Shown here: one piece after another, positions 1-7,824 of the stretch | How positions within the stretch are numbered: the stretch's first letter is position 1 | Layout of the letters: the number at the start of each line of letters is the position of its first letter | DNA from: Bacteroidota bacterium | GTDB taxonomy: Bacteria; Bacteroidota; Bacteroidia; Bacteroidales; Prolixibacteraceae | Direction: 5' to 3' | Length of the DNA stretch: 53,184 nt | Assembly: GCA_024278975.1 (NCBI GenBank) | Contig: JAJRSD010000112.1 | Location: 1 to 53,184 of the forward strand | Notes under the pieces: model-generated | The model's database searches: none | Seen by the model: only the letters and a program-made list of their open reading frames with translations | Told to the model about the DNA's origin: nothing | Made by a program: the position numbers and the translations under genes

Positions 1-1
1 A

Positions 2-418
2 CTATAGCAAAGGCATGCTTTACGGCTAGAAAAGGCATTGCCCATATTGAACGAACTTGGCAAATGGATTATCGAAACTTACAAAACCGCCCTGCCAAAA
101 TCGCCAATGGGCAAGGCAACGGCATATTGCATTCCCCGATGAGATAAACTGATGAATTACCTAAAAGATGGCTCGTTGGAGATAGACAATAATTTTGCGG
201 AAAATGCTATCCGTCCCATTGCTTTGGGCAGAAAGAACTACCTGTTTGCAGGCTCGGCACGTGGGGCAGAAAGGGTAGCAATGTTTTACTCATTTTTTGT
301 GACATGCAAAAAGAACAACGTGAACCCGTTCGAGTGACTAAAAAAAGTGTTAAAAGTAATACCGCACCACAAAGTAAACAGGCTGGACGAGCTGCTTCCC
401 CAAAACCTGAAGATATAA
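2..418 (+). pseudogene. IS66-family transposase, C-terminal remnant
   Basis: Reading frame 2 gives the C-terminal third of an IS66-type transposase: an ALPILNELGKW segment, then DGSLEIDNNFAENAIRP, ALGRKNYLFAGS and a final RLDELLPQNL tail. The stretch LEIDNN..ENAIRP is the most conserved part of the IS66 DDE domain. The frame is broken by a TAG at 5-7 and by TGA at 140-142 and 335-337. Both TGA codons stand where the family has tryptophan (R-W-DKL and NPFE-W-LK), so each is a TGG to TGA change. The gene runs in from outside the window, so the N-terminus is not visible. It is non-functional as it stands. Confidence 0.85.
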
Positions 419-645
419 TCCACCCAGTTTAATGCAAAGAAAAACATTATACAACAACTTTCTATGACCTATTTGGTAGAAGGGGATGCTTAGAGATTGA
501 TAAATGTCCCGTTTTTGAAATTGCTTCACATTTCATGGATATTTAGGACGAAGCTGCTCCCCTCTCGCAGTTTTAGTTTTTGTTGATATTTTTTTTTAAT
601 AATTCAATAGAATTTACAGATGGCAGGAAAACCAAAACGCATGAG
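419..645. other. Gap between IS66 remnant and dksA-like gene
   Basis: No convincing gene. It should contain the right end of the IS66 copy, but no terminal inverted repeat can be identified without the left end. From 620 a short plus-strand peptide begins MAGKPKRMS, which resembles the N-terminus of IS21-type IstA transposases in Bacteroidota; similarity ends where the 3' end of the neighbouring minus-strand gene begins, so at most a scrap of a second insertion sequence is present. Confidence 0.4.
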
Positions 646-646
646 T
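620..646 (+). mobile_element. Possible IS21 istA start, truncated
   Basis: The peptide MAGKPKRMS followed by unrelated residues looks like the first nine residues of an IS21-family IstA protein. This rests on recalled family resemblance of a very short string and could be chance. Confidence 0.25.
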
Positions 647-978
647 TACTGCGAACATGCCACACAACTTCGTGCTTGTGGCATAAATAAAATCCGTCCC
701 AGCGGAATTGGTTTATGACAACGAATACATATTCCAAAATCATCATCGTCAATTTTCGTGAGTGCCATATTCAGATTTTTTAATTTCATAACTGCTTTTC
801 GCAGAGCTGCTTCAACAACACTTTTATTGTTTATGGCATCCATCCGCGAGATTCTGCCAATGGCATTTTCGGGTTCAATTGGGCGTGTTAATTCTTTATA
901 TTCTGCAACCTTTTGTTCGGTTTTCAGAATTTCAGATTCAATTTTATTTTTGATTTCTATTTTATTGATTTTAATCAT
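646..978 (-). CDS. DksA/TraR-type C4 zinc-finger protein
   Basis: A 110-residue protein with a predicted coiled coil over residues 5-75 and a C-terminal C4 zinc finger (C-I-R-C near residue 86 and C-V-A-C at the end). This is the layout of the short DksA/TraR family, which binds RNA polymerase through the secondary channel and changes promoter choice, often with (p)ppGpp. A RelA/SpoT-type synthetase lies at 7825-10020, but nothing here links the two directly. It stands alone on the minus strand between an IS66 scar and ftsY, 165 bp from ftsY. The acidic coiled-coil tip that defines active DksA is not obvious, so it may act differently from DksA. Confidence 0.8.
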   Translation of the reverse strand: MIKINKIEIKNKIESEILKTEQKVAEYKELTRPIEPENAIGRISRMDAINNKSVVEAALRKAVMKLKNLNMALTKIDDDDFGICIRCHKPIPLGRILFMPQARSCVACSQ

Positions 979-1002
979 TATGTGAAATTCAATTATTTAA
1001 AA

Positions 1003-1125
1003 ATCCCTGAAACAAGTTCAGGGTGACGTTCTAAAATTTATAATAATTAGCAGATAACGTCATGCTGAATTTATTTCAGCATCTCAGCCTTTAGAAGCAG
1101 ATTCCGAAATAAATTCGGAATGACG
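1003..1125. repeat. Three small palindromes ending in TGACG
   Basis: Three hairpins share a 7-bp stem, a 5-nt loop and an adjacent TGACG (or CGTCA in the other orientation). They are CCCTGAA/TTCAGGG at 1005-1023, TGCTGAA/TTCAGCA at 1063-1081 and TTCCGAA/TTCGGAA at 1102-1120. The second and third are inverted to each other. Stem bases differ between copies but always in matched pairs. Related hairpins occur at 16948-17030 and 31515-31538. They lie between ftsY and the dksA-like gene and may act as transcript 3' ends. Confidence 0.75.
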
Positions 1126-1143
1126 AAACACCAAAAACGTCAA

Positions 1144-2094
1144 TTATGAAAACAACGACTCAACAAATTCACGTCGTCTGAAAATCTGCAAATGTTCCAT
1201 TTTTTCGCCAATACCAATATATTTTACCGGAATTTTAAATTGGTCTGAAATACCAATCACTACCCCACCCTTTGCAGTTCCGTCTAATTTTGTAAGTGCC
1301 AGTGCTGTAACTTCGGTGGCAAGCGAAAACTGTTTAGCCTGTTCGAAAGCATTTTGCCCTGTGGAACCATCTAAAATTAGCAGAACTTCGTGCGGTGCAT
1401 TGGGAATAATTTTCTGCATAACTTTCTTAATTTTCGAAAGCTCGTTCATCAAATTAATTTTGTTGTGTAAACGTCCGGCAGTGTCAATAATTACTACATC
1501 AGCATTTGTAGCTTTAGCCGATGCAAGCGTATCAAACGCAACCGAAGCCGGGTCGGAACCCATTTTTTGCTTTATAATTGGCACGTCAACTCTTTCTGCC
1601 CAAACTTCTAACTGTTCAATTGCTGCTGCCCTAAAAGTATCGGCAGCACCCAAAACCACAGATTTTCCGGCTTGCTTAAAATTATATGCAAGTTTGCCAA
1701 TTGTTGTTGTTTTGCCAACTCCATTAACCCCAACTACCATAATTACATAAGGTCCGTCAGTATCCGGAAGTTCAAAGTCAGAAACATCAGCAGAATTATT
1801 CTCTTCTAGAAGTGCAGCAATCTCCTCCTTTAAAATAGAATTCAACTCGCTAATTCCCATGTATTTATCGTTGAGAACTCGCTCTTCAATACGCTTAATA
1901 ATTTTAAGAGTTGTATCAACACCAACATCAGAAGTTATTAAAACCTCTTCGAGATTATCAAGAACTTCGTCATCAACTTTCGACTTACCAACAACGGCAC
2001 GCCCCAGTTTCTTAAATACGCTCTCCTTTGTTTTTGAAAGTCCCTGGTCGAGATTTTCCTTTTTCTTTCTACTAAAACTTCCAAATAATGCCAT
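1144..2094 (-). CDS. ftsY: Signal recognition particle receptor FtsY
   Basis: The SRP receptor GTPase, which docks the SRP-ribosome complex at the inner membrane. At 316 residues it is the short form: an N-terminal four-helix (N) domain and then the G domain, without the long acidic A domain of E. coli. Visible motifs are G1 GVNGVGKTTT near residue 122, DTFRAAA, G3 DTAGR, and G4 TKLDGTAKGG, followed by the terminal GIGEKMEHLQ and F-V-E-S-L-F segment. It lies downstream of rpmB-rpmG-DUF4295, an order common in Bacteroidota, but a terminator-like hairpin at 2165-2194 separates it from DUF4295. It is therefore probably transcribed by read-through or from its own promoter. Confidence 0.97.
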   Translation of the reverse strand: MALFGSFSRKKKENLDQGLSKTKESVFKKLGRAVVGKSKVDDEVLDNLEEVLITSDVGVDTTLKIIKRIEERVLNDKYMGISELNSILKEEIAALLEENNSADVSDFELPDTDGPYVIMVVGVNGVGKTTTIGKLAYNFKQAGKSVVLGAADTFRAAAIEQLEVWAERVDVPIIKQKMGSDPASVAFDTLASAKATNADVVIIDTAGRLHNKINLMNELSKIKKVMQKIIPNAPHEVLLILDGSTGQNAFEQAKQFSLATEVTALALTKLDGTAKGGVVIGISDQFKIPVKYIGIGEKMEHLQIFRRREFVESLFS

Positions 2095-2164
2095 ATCTAT
2101 CCAATTTCAAGCTGTGAAAATAGTAATAATTTTGATGTAACGCTGATTAACGGTTACCGTAAAC

Positions 2165-2194
2165 AAAAAAAGCCTTCATCAAAAAATGAAAGCT
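2165..2194 (-). terminator. Intrinsic terminator after the ribosomal genes
   Basis: On the minus strand, AGCTTTCAT and ATGAAGGCT pair over 9 bp (one G-T pair) across a short T-rich loop and are followed by a run of T. It lies 25 bp past the DUF4295 stop and about 70 bp before ftsY. Confidence 0.75.
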
Positions 2195-2219
2195 CTCCTT
2201 GTATAAGAATATCGTTGAA

Positions 2220-2372
2220 TTATTTTTTGAAATAATTTTTAACGTCGTCGTTCGGAATTATCTCTTCCTTAAAAGAGTATCCGCTGGATTTTTCTGATTT
2301 TACCATTCTAATAACTTTGGCATACCCTTTACCAGCACCTTTTTGTAATGTTGCAACCGTTTTCTTTGCCAT
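2220..2372 (-). CDS. DUF4295 small basic ribosome-associated protein
   Basis: A 50-residue basic protein starting MAKKTVATLQKGAGKGYAK and ending KNYFKK, with stop TAA at 2220-2222. It matches the DUF4295 family, found in Bacteroidota directly after rpmG. From memory, cryo-EM of the Flavobacterium johnsoniae ribosome assigned this family as a large-subunit protein (bL38); I cannot verify that here. It follows rpmG by 5 bp, so it is almost certainly translated from the same message as L28 and L33. Confidence 0.9.
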   Translation of the reverse strand: MAKKTVATLQKGAGKGYAKVIRMVKSEKSSGYSFKEEIIPNDDVKNYFKK

Positions 2373-2377
2373 AACTC

Positions 2378-2560
2378 TTATTTAATTTCTTTATGAACTG
2401 TTACTTTTTTCAGAATCGGATTATACTTCTTCAATTCCATGCGCTCAGGAGTATTTTTCCTACTTTTGGTGGTGATGTATCTTGACGTTCCGGCCACACC
2501 ACTGCTCTTATGCTCTGTACATTCGAGAATTACCTGAACTCTATTTCCTTTTTTAGCCAT
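2378..2560 (-). CDS. rpmG: 50S ribosomal protein L33
   Basis: A 60-residue bL33 with the family core [34 protein letters not shown] and a C-terminal basic tail. Only one cysteine remains, so this is the zinc-free (C-minus) form lacking the paired CxxC ribbons. It sits 12 bp after rpmB and 5 bp before DUF4295 in a compact operon. Confidence 0.97.
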   Translation of the reverse strand: MAKKGNRVQVILECTEHKSSGVAGTSRYITTKSRKNTPERMELKKYNPILKKVTVHKEIK

Positions 2561-2572
2561 TATTTAAGCTCT

Positions 2573-2815
2573 TTAAAATTTATCGATAAAACCTTTTGCC
2601 TGAGCTTCTAACAATGCAGGTTTAACACCTTTCTTATTGATGGTACGAATACCTGCAGCAGACACATTAATTTGAACCCAACGATCTTCGTCGGATATGT
2701 AAAATTTCTTTTTAAACAGGTTTACATTGAACCTTCGCTTGGTTCTTCTTTTCGAGTGAGAAACATTGTTACCCACCATCGCCTTTTTTCCTGTTATTTG
2801 ACAAACTCGTGACAT
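2573..2815 (-). CDS. rpmB: 50S ribosomal protein L28
   Basis: An 80-residue bL28 with the N-terminal motif CQITGKK...[15 protein letters not shown] and the central [12 protein letters not shown] segment. Like the neighbouring L33, it lacks the zinc-binding cysteine set. It is the first gene of the rpmB-rpmG-DUF4295 cluster; its promoter must lie in 2816-3097. No perfect TAnnTTTG box is visible there on the minus strand, although a close variant exists around 2870-2880. Confidence 0.97.
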   Translation of the reverse strand: MSRVCQITGKKAMVGNNVSHSKRRTKRRFNVNLFKKKFYISDEDRWVQINVSAAGIRTINKKGVKPALLEAQAKGFIDKF

Positions 2816-3097
2816 TTCTATATTATTTCTTGATTATCAATTATACTCGTTATTTTAACGGCTTGCAAAGAAAATACTTTTTTAGAGAAAAATCAAGTAG
2901 TTGGGTATGTTTTTGTATAAACAATTAACATTGAATTGTTAACTACTATATTTCTATCATTATTCTATGGTAATAAATCAGTTCAATATCCTTAAAAGAA
3001 ACTGTTTATTCTAACTTTATTTATCAAACCTACAAAAGATTTTGCTTTTGTTCTTCAAATAAATTAACTTGTATGTAACTACTTTGATTACAACAAT
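2816..3097. other. Divergent intergenic region, rpmB / membrane gene
   Basis: About 280 bp of AT-rich sequence between divergent genes, expected to carry both promoters. It contains a small dyad, AACAATT/AATTGTT at about 2918-2939. TACTTTG at about 3080 is one base short of the TAnnTTTG spacing. No gene is seen. Confidence 0.5.
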
Positions 3098-3577
3098 ATG
3101 AACAACCGATTTCTTCATCTCTCTGTTAAACGTGCAACTGTGTTGTTCCTATTGCTATCATTTTTAACTCTGTTATTGGGTGGGACAATTTATATACTTT
3201 GGCGACCGTCAGAGCATCTGTTTTTTAGCTGGATTGATGAAATTGGCTTTGGTAATTTGATAGACACGATTAGATTGCATTCCGTTTCATCGCGCTTTTT
3301 ACTACCCGACTTTGTCATTTATTCTCTTCCCAACGGATTGTGGGCATTTGCATATTCTATGCTAATCGTAGGAATTTGGTCTGGTAGTAAGTCGAAAATA
3401 AAATATTTTTGGCTGGCTACTATTCCTGTTTTGGTACTGGGCTTCGAAACCCTCCAATATTTTGAGATTATACGGGGAACATTTTCCATTCAAGACATTG
3501 CTTTTGGAATAACAGGAATTATTATTGGAATTATTGTTGGAAATAAAATAACTAAAATTAAAAATCATGAAAATTAA
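3098..3577 (+). CDS. VanZ-like integral membrane protein
   Basis: A 159-residue protein with about four hydrophobic segments (near residues 13-33, 80-95, 105-120 and 132-152). The motifs PNGLWAFAYSM and E-T-LQ...RGTFS-I-QD followed by a glycine-rich helix resemble the VanZ-like fold, in which a Glu-Gln pair and an Arg-X-Asp segment sit between the last helices. VanZ-like proteins are uncharacterised envelope proteins, one of which gives low-level teicoplanin resistance; no function can be assigned here. Its end overlaps the start of the next gene by 11 bp, so the two are translationally coupled. Confidence 0.6.
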   Translation: MNNRFLHLSVKRATVLFLLLSFLTLLLGGTIYILWRPSEHLFFSWIDEIGFGNLIDTIRLHSVSSRFLLPDFVIYSLPNGLWAFAYSMLIVGIWSGSKSKIKYFWLATIPVLVLGFETLQYFEIIRGTFSIQDIAFGITGIIIGIIVGNKITKIKNHEN

Positions 3578-5297
3578 ACTACTTAAAAAATCGTTTTGGC
3601 AATCCATGTTATCAGTAATCGTTTTTGGCATATTTATCTATTTTGCAATAGGTTCCATTCCCGGGGTAAATCAACAATCAAGAGATTTAGGAGACGGTGT
3701 TATTGAAACAGCTAAAACGTACTCGGATGGGAAAACAGAAGTTTTAACAGGAAAACACGATGAATATGGAAGATGGCACGGTCCCATTACTATTGAAAGA
3801 GATGATGGTTTTGATCTTCGGTTTACAGAGAGTGTTACTATGGTAAACGGTCAACGTCACGGACAATCGGTTACAAAGTATCCTAACGGTTCGACCCATA
3901 CTGTTTGTTACAATATGGGAAGTAGAGTTAATTGTTCAAAATCAGCCTATAAAATGGTCGGAGATTCTACTGCTTTTCAAATACTTAATTATAAATATCC
4001 TTGGTTTATGGTTACGTTAAACATGATTGGTTTCGACAGTGAATATGTTGAAACATATTTAGATACGGTTGAATTAGTGTTATCGGATTACGAATTTGAC
4101 GATGAAGATTTTGATGACAACTACAATGAGGTCATCGAAACTCTGGAAGAGACAAAATATGATAGTATTATTGGAACTAACTATGTATTACTACTTTACA
4201 GAGCATTGGAAAATATGAAAAATGCAGAATTCAGGTTAGCTACTATCGATTACTACAGAACGGATGGTGCCGGTACATATAATATACTACAAACTAAATA
4301 TCCAGGCTATATTCTTAGTATGAATGAAGCAGGAGTAAGTAATCAGGATCTCGAAGCATTCTGTTTAAAATTCGATACCATAATAGCAAGTTATGGCTTG
4401 TTAGATTTAGAAGATCCATTTTTCCCCGATAGTGCCGATACAAGAATGTACAGGGCAATGGATTCTATTTCAAACTCCGAAAAATCGGCCTCAATATTTG
4501 ATGAATTGAAAAGTGCTTCCAAATACAGTTTAAATACCAATTTCAGCAACTATTTGAATAAAATTGACCCTAAACTAAAAAAACTAATAGCAGACAATAA
4601 TCCAAAAGAAGTCGCAACATTAATTCAAATATCAATATTTGAATATTATATAACGTCAGACATTATGAGGAGTGCTGTTTGGGATGCTTACGTTTTAAAA
4701 AATGGGGTGATTGAACTACCAACCGTTACCACCGAGTTTTCTGGGAACAACTCAACAACAAGTGCTACTGTGCAAGGTTATGTTATCGAAGACGGTAATA
4801 ATACGATTATATCCAAAGGTATTGCATGGGGAACAATTTACAACCCTACACTAGACAACAACGTAGAAATAAGAGGCAACGGTACACTAACATTTTCTGC
4901 AACACTTGAAGGACTTACTGAGGGAGAAACCTATTATGCAAGAGCGTTTGCAACCAACAGTGCCGGAACAGCCTATGGTAATTGTATTAGTTTTATAGCC
5001 GAAAGCGCTTCTGGAATAGATTATAATAAGATTAAAGATCTCGATTTTAATATCTATCCCAATCCGGCCTCATCAACTACTACTTTTGCCTTTCAAAATA
5101 AAACTACCGAACGGTTAAATCTTGTTATCGTAGATTTAAACGGAAAAGTCGTTTTACAGAGAGAACTTGGTAATTTTCAACCCGGGAAAAATCAAGTTCA
5201 GCTTAATCTTTCCATTCTTCCGAATGGCATTTATAATTGCCAGTTAACTAATAATAGTTCAGTTAAAGCTAATCAAAAACTATTAATCAATCGCTAA
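3567..5297 (+). CDS. Type IX-secreted protein with MORN-like and Fn3-like domains
   Basis: A 576-residue exported protein. Residues 8-30 are a hydrophobic signal or anchor segment. Residues about 60-115 hold MORN-like motifs (YGRWHGPITIE, NGQRHGQSVTKYPNGS). A helical middle follows with no recognised domain. Around 390-475 is an Fn3-like domain of the type seen in Bacteroidota (KGIAWGT, GLTEGETYYARAFATNSAG). Residues 500-576 are a type A type IX secretion C-terminal domain (FNIYPNPASSTT, LNGKVV, LPNGIYNCQL, KLLINR). Proteins with this tail cross the outer membrane and are often fixed to the surface. It is coupled to the VanZ-like gene by an 11-bp overlap. Confidence 0.8.
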   Translation: MKIKLLKKSFWQSMLSVIVFGIFIYFAIGSIPGVNQQSRDLGDGVIETAKTYSDGKTEVLTGKHDEYGRWHGPITIERDDGFDLRFTESVTMVNGQRHGQSVTKYPNGSTHTVCYNMGSRVNCSKSAYKMVGDSTAFQILNYKYPWFMVTLNMIGFDSEYVETYLDTVELVLSDYEFDDEDFDDNYNEVIETLEETKYDSIIGTNYVLLLYRALENMKNAEFRLATIDYYRTDGAGTYNILQTKYPGYILSMNEAGVSNQDLEAFCLKFDTIIASYGLLDLEDPFFPDSADTRMYRAMDSISNSEKSASIFDELKSASKYSLNTNFSNYLNKIDPKLKKLIADNNPKEVATLIQISIFEYYITSDIMRSAVWDAYVLKNGVIELPTVTTEFSGNNSTTSATVQGYVIEDGNNTIISKGIAWGTIYNPTLDNNVEIRGNGTLTFSATLEGLTEGETYYARAFATNSAGTAYGNCISFIAESASGIDYNKIKDLDFNIYPNPASSTTTFAFQNKTTERLNLVIVDLNGKVVLQRELGNFQPGKNQVQLNLSILPNGIYNCQLTNNSSVKANQKLLINR

Positions 5298-5330
5298 TCA
5301 AATTTAAGTAATCGCTTATTTCGCAACCAT

Positions 5331-5369
5331 AAAAAAAACCGTTCCAGCAAAACTGAAACGGTTTTTTTT
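5331..5369. terminator. Bidirectional intrinsic terminator
   Basis: AAACCGTTCCAG pairs with CTGAAACGGTTT (one mismatch) and is flanked by a run of A on the left and T on the right. It therefore serves both the plus-strand type IX cargo gene and the minus-strand TPR gene that converge here. Confidence 0.85.
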
Positions 5370-5386
5370 ATGAAAACTATATCCTC

Positions 5387-6238
5387 TTATAAAACTGCTT
5401 TACAAGCATCTACAAGGGTTTTAGCATTTGCATTTGAAGAATCTAATGCTTGTGCTTTTTCAAGAATTACAATTGCAGCTTTAAACTCAACTTTAGCTTT
5501 ATCCACTTCAGCGGTATAGGCTGCATCGTCAGTTTTTAGAGTACCTGCATTAATTTTTTCGTTAGCTGCACTTAAAATTGCTGCACCTTTTTTGTATAAA
5601 ACATTTCCTTCGCCAACATAAATTTTTGCTAACGCGGGAGCCATTTTCTTGTCGCCCGGAAACATCTCAACTCCAGCTTCTAAAGCAGCTTTGTACTCGT
5701 CGTTTTTCTTTTGTTTTTTCAGAACGGCCGCTTTGTAGTACTGTGCAGTTGCTCCTTTATAACCATTTTCTACCGATTGTGTAAACCAATCAACAGCTTT
5801 ATCGTAATCTTTTCCCTTATACGCAGCTATTGCACCGTTGTAAACCAACACTTTTGCATCGCCATCAGTTGCAGCAATAGCAGCTTCGTAACTGGCAATG
5901 GCATTTGTATAATCTTTAAGTTTGCTGTACGACCGTGCTTTGTAATCGTGTGATTTTGCAACATTTGCATTTGCAGCAATTGCTTTGTCGAAATAAGTGA
6001 CAGATTTTTCGTAATTTTTGCTGTTATATGCAGCTAATCCGATATTGTAATTTATAGTCTCAGGAACCTGAACGTCACCCAAATTGCTCATTGCATCTTC
6101 GTATAGTTCAAGTGCCTTAGCATAATCTTTCCCTTTTAAGGCTTCGTTTGCCTGATTAATTTTTTCTGCTGCGTCCTGAGCAAATGTCAAAACTGTAAAA
6201 CAAACAGCAACAACTAATAATACTACTCTTTTCATCAT
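5387..6238 (-). CDS. Secreted TPR-repeat protein
   Basis: A 283-residue protein with a signal peptide (VVLLVVAVCFTVLTFAQ, predicted cut after Ala or Gln near residue 20) and about five tetratricopeptide-like repeats from residue 25 to 200 (EALKGKDYAKALELYEDAM, AYNSKNYEKSVTYFDKAI, and similar). An Ala/Lys-rich helical end follows. It is probably periplasmic, serving as a protein-protein scaffold. A minus-strand TACTTTTG box lies at 6302-6309, about 65 bp upstream, but the -33 element is poor. No specific partner can be named. Confidence 0.8.
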   Translation of the reverse strand: MMKRVVLLVVAVCFTVLTFAQDAAEKINQANEALKGKDYAKALELYEDAMSNLGDVQVPETINYNIGLAAYNSKNYEKSVTYFDKAIAANANVAKSHDYKARSYSKLKDYTNAIASYEAAIAATDGDAKVLVYNGAIAAYKGKDYDKAVDWFTQSVENGYKGATAQYYKAAVLKKQKKNDEYKAALEAGVEMFPGDKKMAPALAKIYVGEGNVLYKKGAAILSAANEKINAGTLKTDDAAYTAEVDKAKVEFKAAIVILEKAQALDSSNANAKTLVDACKAVL

Positions 6239-6414
6239 TAATTTTCTTTTTATTATTATGATTATTATTTAATTTTTATCTAATTTTTTTTCGACAAGCG
6301 TCAAAAGTAATAATAATGAATTAAAAACCTAAAATACAGTCTTTACGAATGTTGTTTTTTTAATAACAACATGAATTATCAATTATCTTGCCAACTATAT
6401 TGTATTTTCAAAAA

Positions 6415-6690
6415 CTATGGATTAAACATTTCGGGATTCCAAAAGTTCAAAATATTTTGAATAAGGTGCAAATTGTTTTTTGCTTCGGCATTGTCGGGTT
6501 CCATTTCAATAACTTTTGCGAAAGCATTTATTGCATCGCCCCAGTTTTGAAATTTTTGTTCTAAAACTCCTTTAGTAAAATAATATGCTGCCGATTCTTC
6601 AGGTTCAATATTGTTAAAAACTTTTTGGGCTGCCAGTGCTTTTTCTTCCTGAATAAGTTCCTGCACCCTTTTTAATTTTTCACTGTTCAT
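6415..6690 (-). CDS. Small TPR protein
   Basis: A 91-residue cytoplasmic protein with two helix pairs typical of TPRs (AAYYFTKGVLEQKFQNWGDAINAFAKVIEMEPDNAEAKNNL). It lies 9 bp after the glycerate kinase gene and is probably the last gene of the rsh-glxK-TPR operon. There is no signal peptide. The function is unknown. Confidence 0.75.
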   Translation of the reverse strand: MNSEKLKRVQELIQEEKALAAQKVFNNIEPEESAAYYFTKGVLEQKFQNWGDAINAFAKVIEMEPDNAEAKNNLHLIQNILNFWNPEMFNP

Positions 6691-6699
6691 TTAAATCTA

Positions 6700-7821
6700 T
6701 TACTTTTCTTTTTTGTGCGAATGCATTACATTTTTTGCCAGTTCAACAGAAACATCAAACAGAAGTTGTTTCACATTTTTTATGGCATATTCCAAATTTA
6801 TCTGATTGTTTGTTAAGCTATAAATTTTATTGAATACCGACAACGATGCTGCCAAATCTGCTTGTCCACCAATAGCAAAAACAGGTCTGTTATTTTTGTG
6901 CGCCACTTTTGCTACCGCAAATGGAGCTTTATTATTTAATGTTTGCGAATCAATTTTTCCTTCGCCGGTAATTACAATATCCGCCCATTTTACCTGTTCA
7001 TCAAAATTTAATTGATTGAGAATAAAGTTGGCTCCCGGAACAATTTCGGTATTATAAAATGCAACCAACGGAATTGCGACTCCGCCTGCCGCTCCCCCAC
7101 CTTCTATCAAATCCAGTTTCTTTCCTGTCTCAGAATAAATAATATCTACCAAATTTTTCAAACCCTTTTCCAGCTCAATTACCATATTAGAAGTTGCTCC
7201 TTTTTGAGGTCCAAAAACTGCCGCTGCACCTTTTTCTCCCAAAAGCAGATTATCCACATCGCAAATTATTTTAATCGAAATATTAGTATGATTTTTTGGA
7301 TTTTGAATGGTTTTAATTTTGGCTAAATTCTCACCATTCCCGGCAAGTTCAATTTTGTTTTTATCGTAAAATCGAAATCCAAGAGCTGCCATCATTCCCA
7401 TTCCGCCATCAACGGTTGCGCTTCCTCCAATTGCAAGAAATATTTCGGTACAACCTTTACTAATCGCATCGTTAATAAGTTGTCCGGTTCCGTACGACGA
7501 AGCTATCAGAGGATTCAACAATTTATTGTCAACCAATTTCATTCCCGATGCATCTGCCATTTCAATAATTGCAACATTTTCTGAAATTGCATATTTAGAT
7601 TGCACCGTCTCTCCAAGTGGACCCCGCACTTCAACAAAAATATTTTTAGCATTTAAACTTCGTTGCAACACTTCGCCGGTAAAATCGCCACCATCGGCAA
7701 CCGGAAGTTTTTTAATTTCAAACTCATCAGAAATCGATAGAAAAGCTTTTTCAACAATATCAGCAAAATCGAAAGCATTTAAACTTCCTTTCATCGAATT
7801 TGGTGCAATTAATATTTTCAT
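6700..7821 (-). CDS. glxK: Glycerate kinase (type 1)
   Basis: A 373-residue member of the GarK/GlxK family, which phosphorylates D-glycerate, usually to 2-phosphoglycerate. Family signatures include the start MKILIAPNSMKGSLNAFDFA, PVADGGDFTGEVL, the Gly-rich IGGSATVDGGMGMMAALGF near residue 130, GGGAAGGVA near residue 245, and VITGEGKIDSQT near residue 285. It lies 3 bp after the RelA/SpoT-type gene and 9 bp before a small TPR gene, so it is co-transcribed with both. Its product feeds the enolase step encoded at 13769. Confidence 0.93.
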   Translation of the reverse strand: MKILIAPNSMKGSLNAFDFADIVEKAFLSISDEFEIKKLPVADGGDFTGEVLQRSLNAKNIFVEVRGPLGETVQSKYAISENVAIIEMADASGMKLVDNKLLNPLIASSYGTGQLINDAISKGCTEIFLAIGGSATVDGGMGMMAALGFRFYDKNKIELAGNGENLAKIKTIQNPKNHTNISIKIICDVDNLLLGEKGAAAVFGPQKGATSNMVIELEKGLKNLVDIIYSETGKKLDLIEGGGAAGGVAIPLVAFYNTEIVPGANFILNQLNFDEQVKWADIVITGEGKIDSQTLNNKAPFAVAKVAHKNNRPVFAIGGQADLAASLSVFNKIYSLTNNQINLEYAIKNVKQLLFDVSVELAKNVMHSHKKEK

Positions 7822-7824
7822 ATT

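Noticed and set aside
2-418. TGA recoded as tryptophan
   Set aside because: TGA is used as a real stop in clpB and the ECF sigma gene; the IS66 copy also carries a TAG and is a pseudogene.
1316-1750. Long plus-strand open frame inside ftsY
   Set aside because: It is antisense to a full-length conserved GTPase and has no protein-like motifs.
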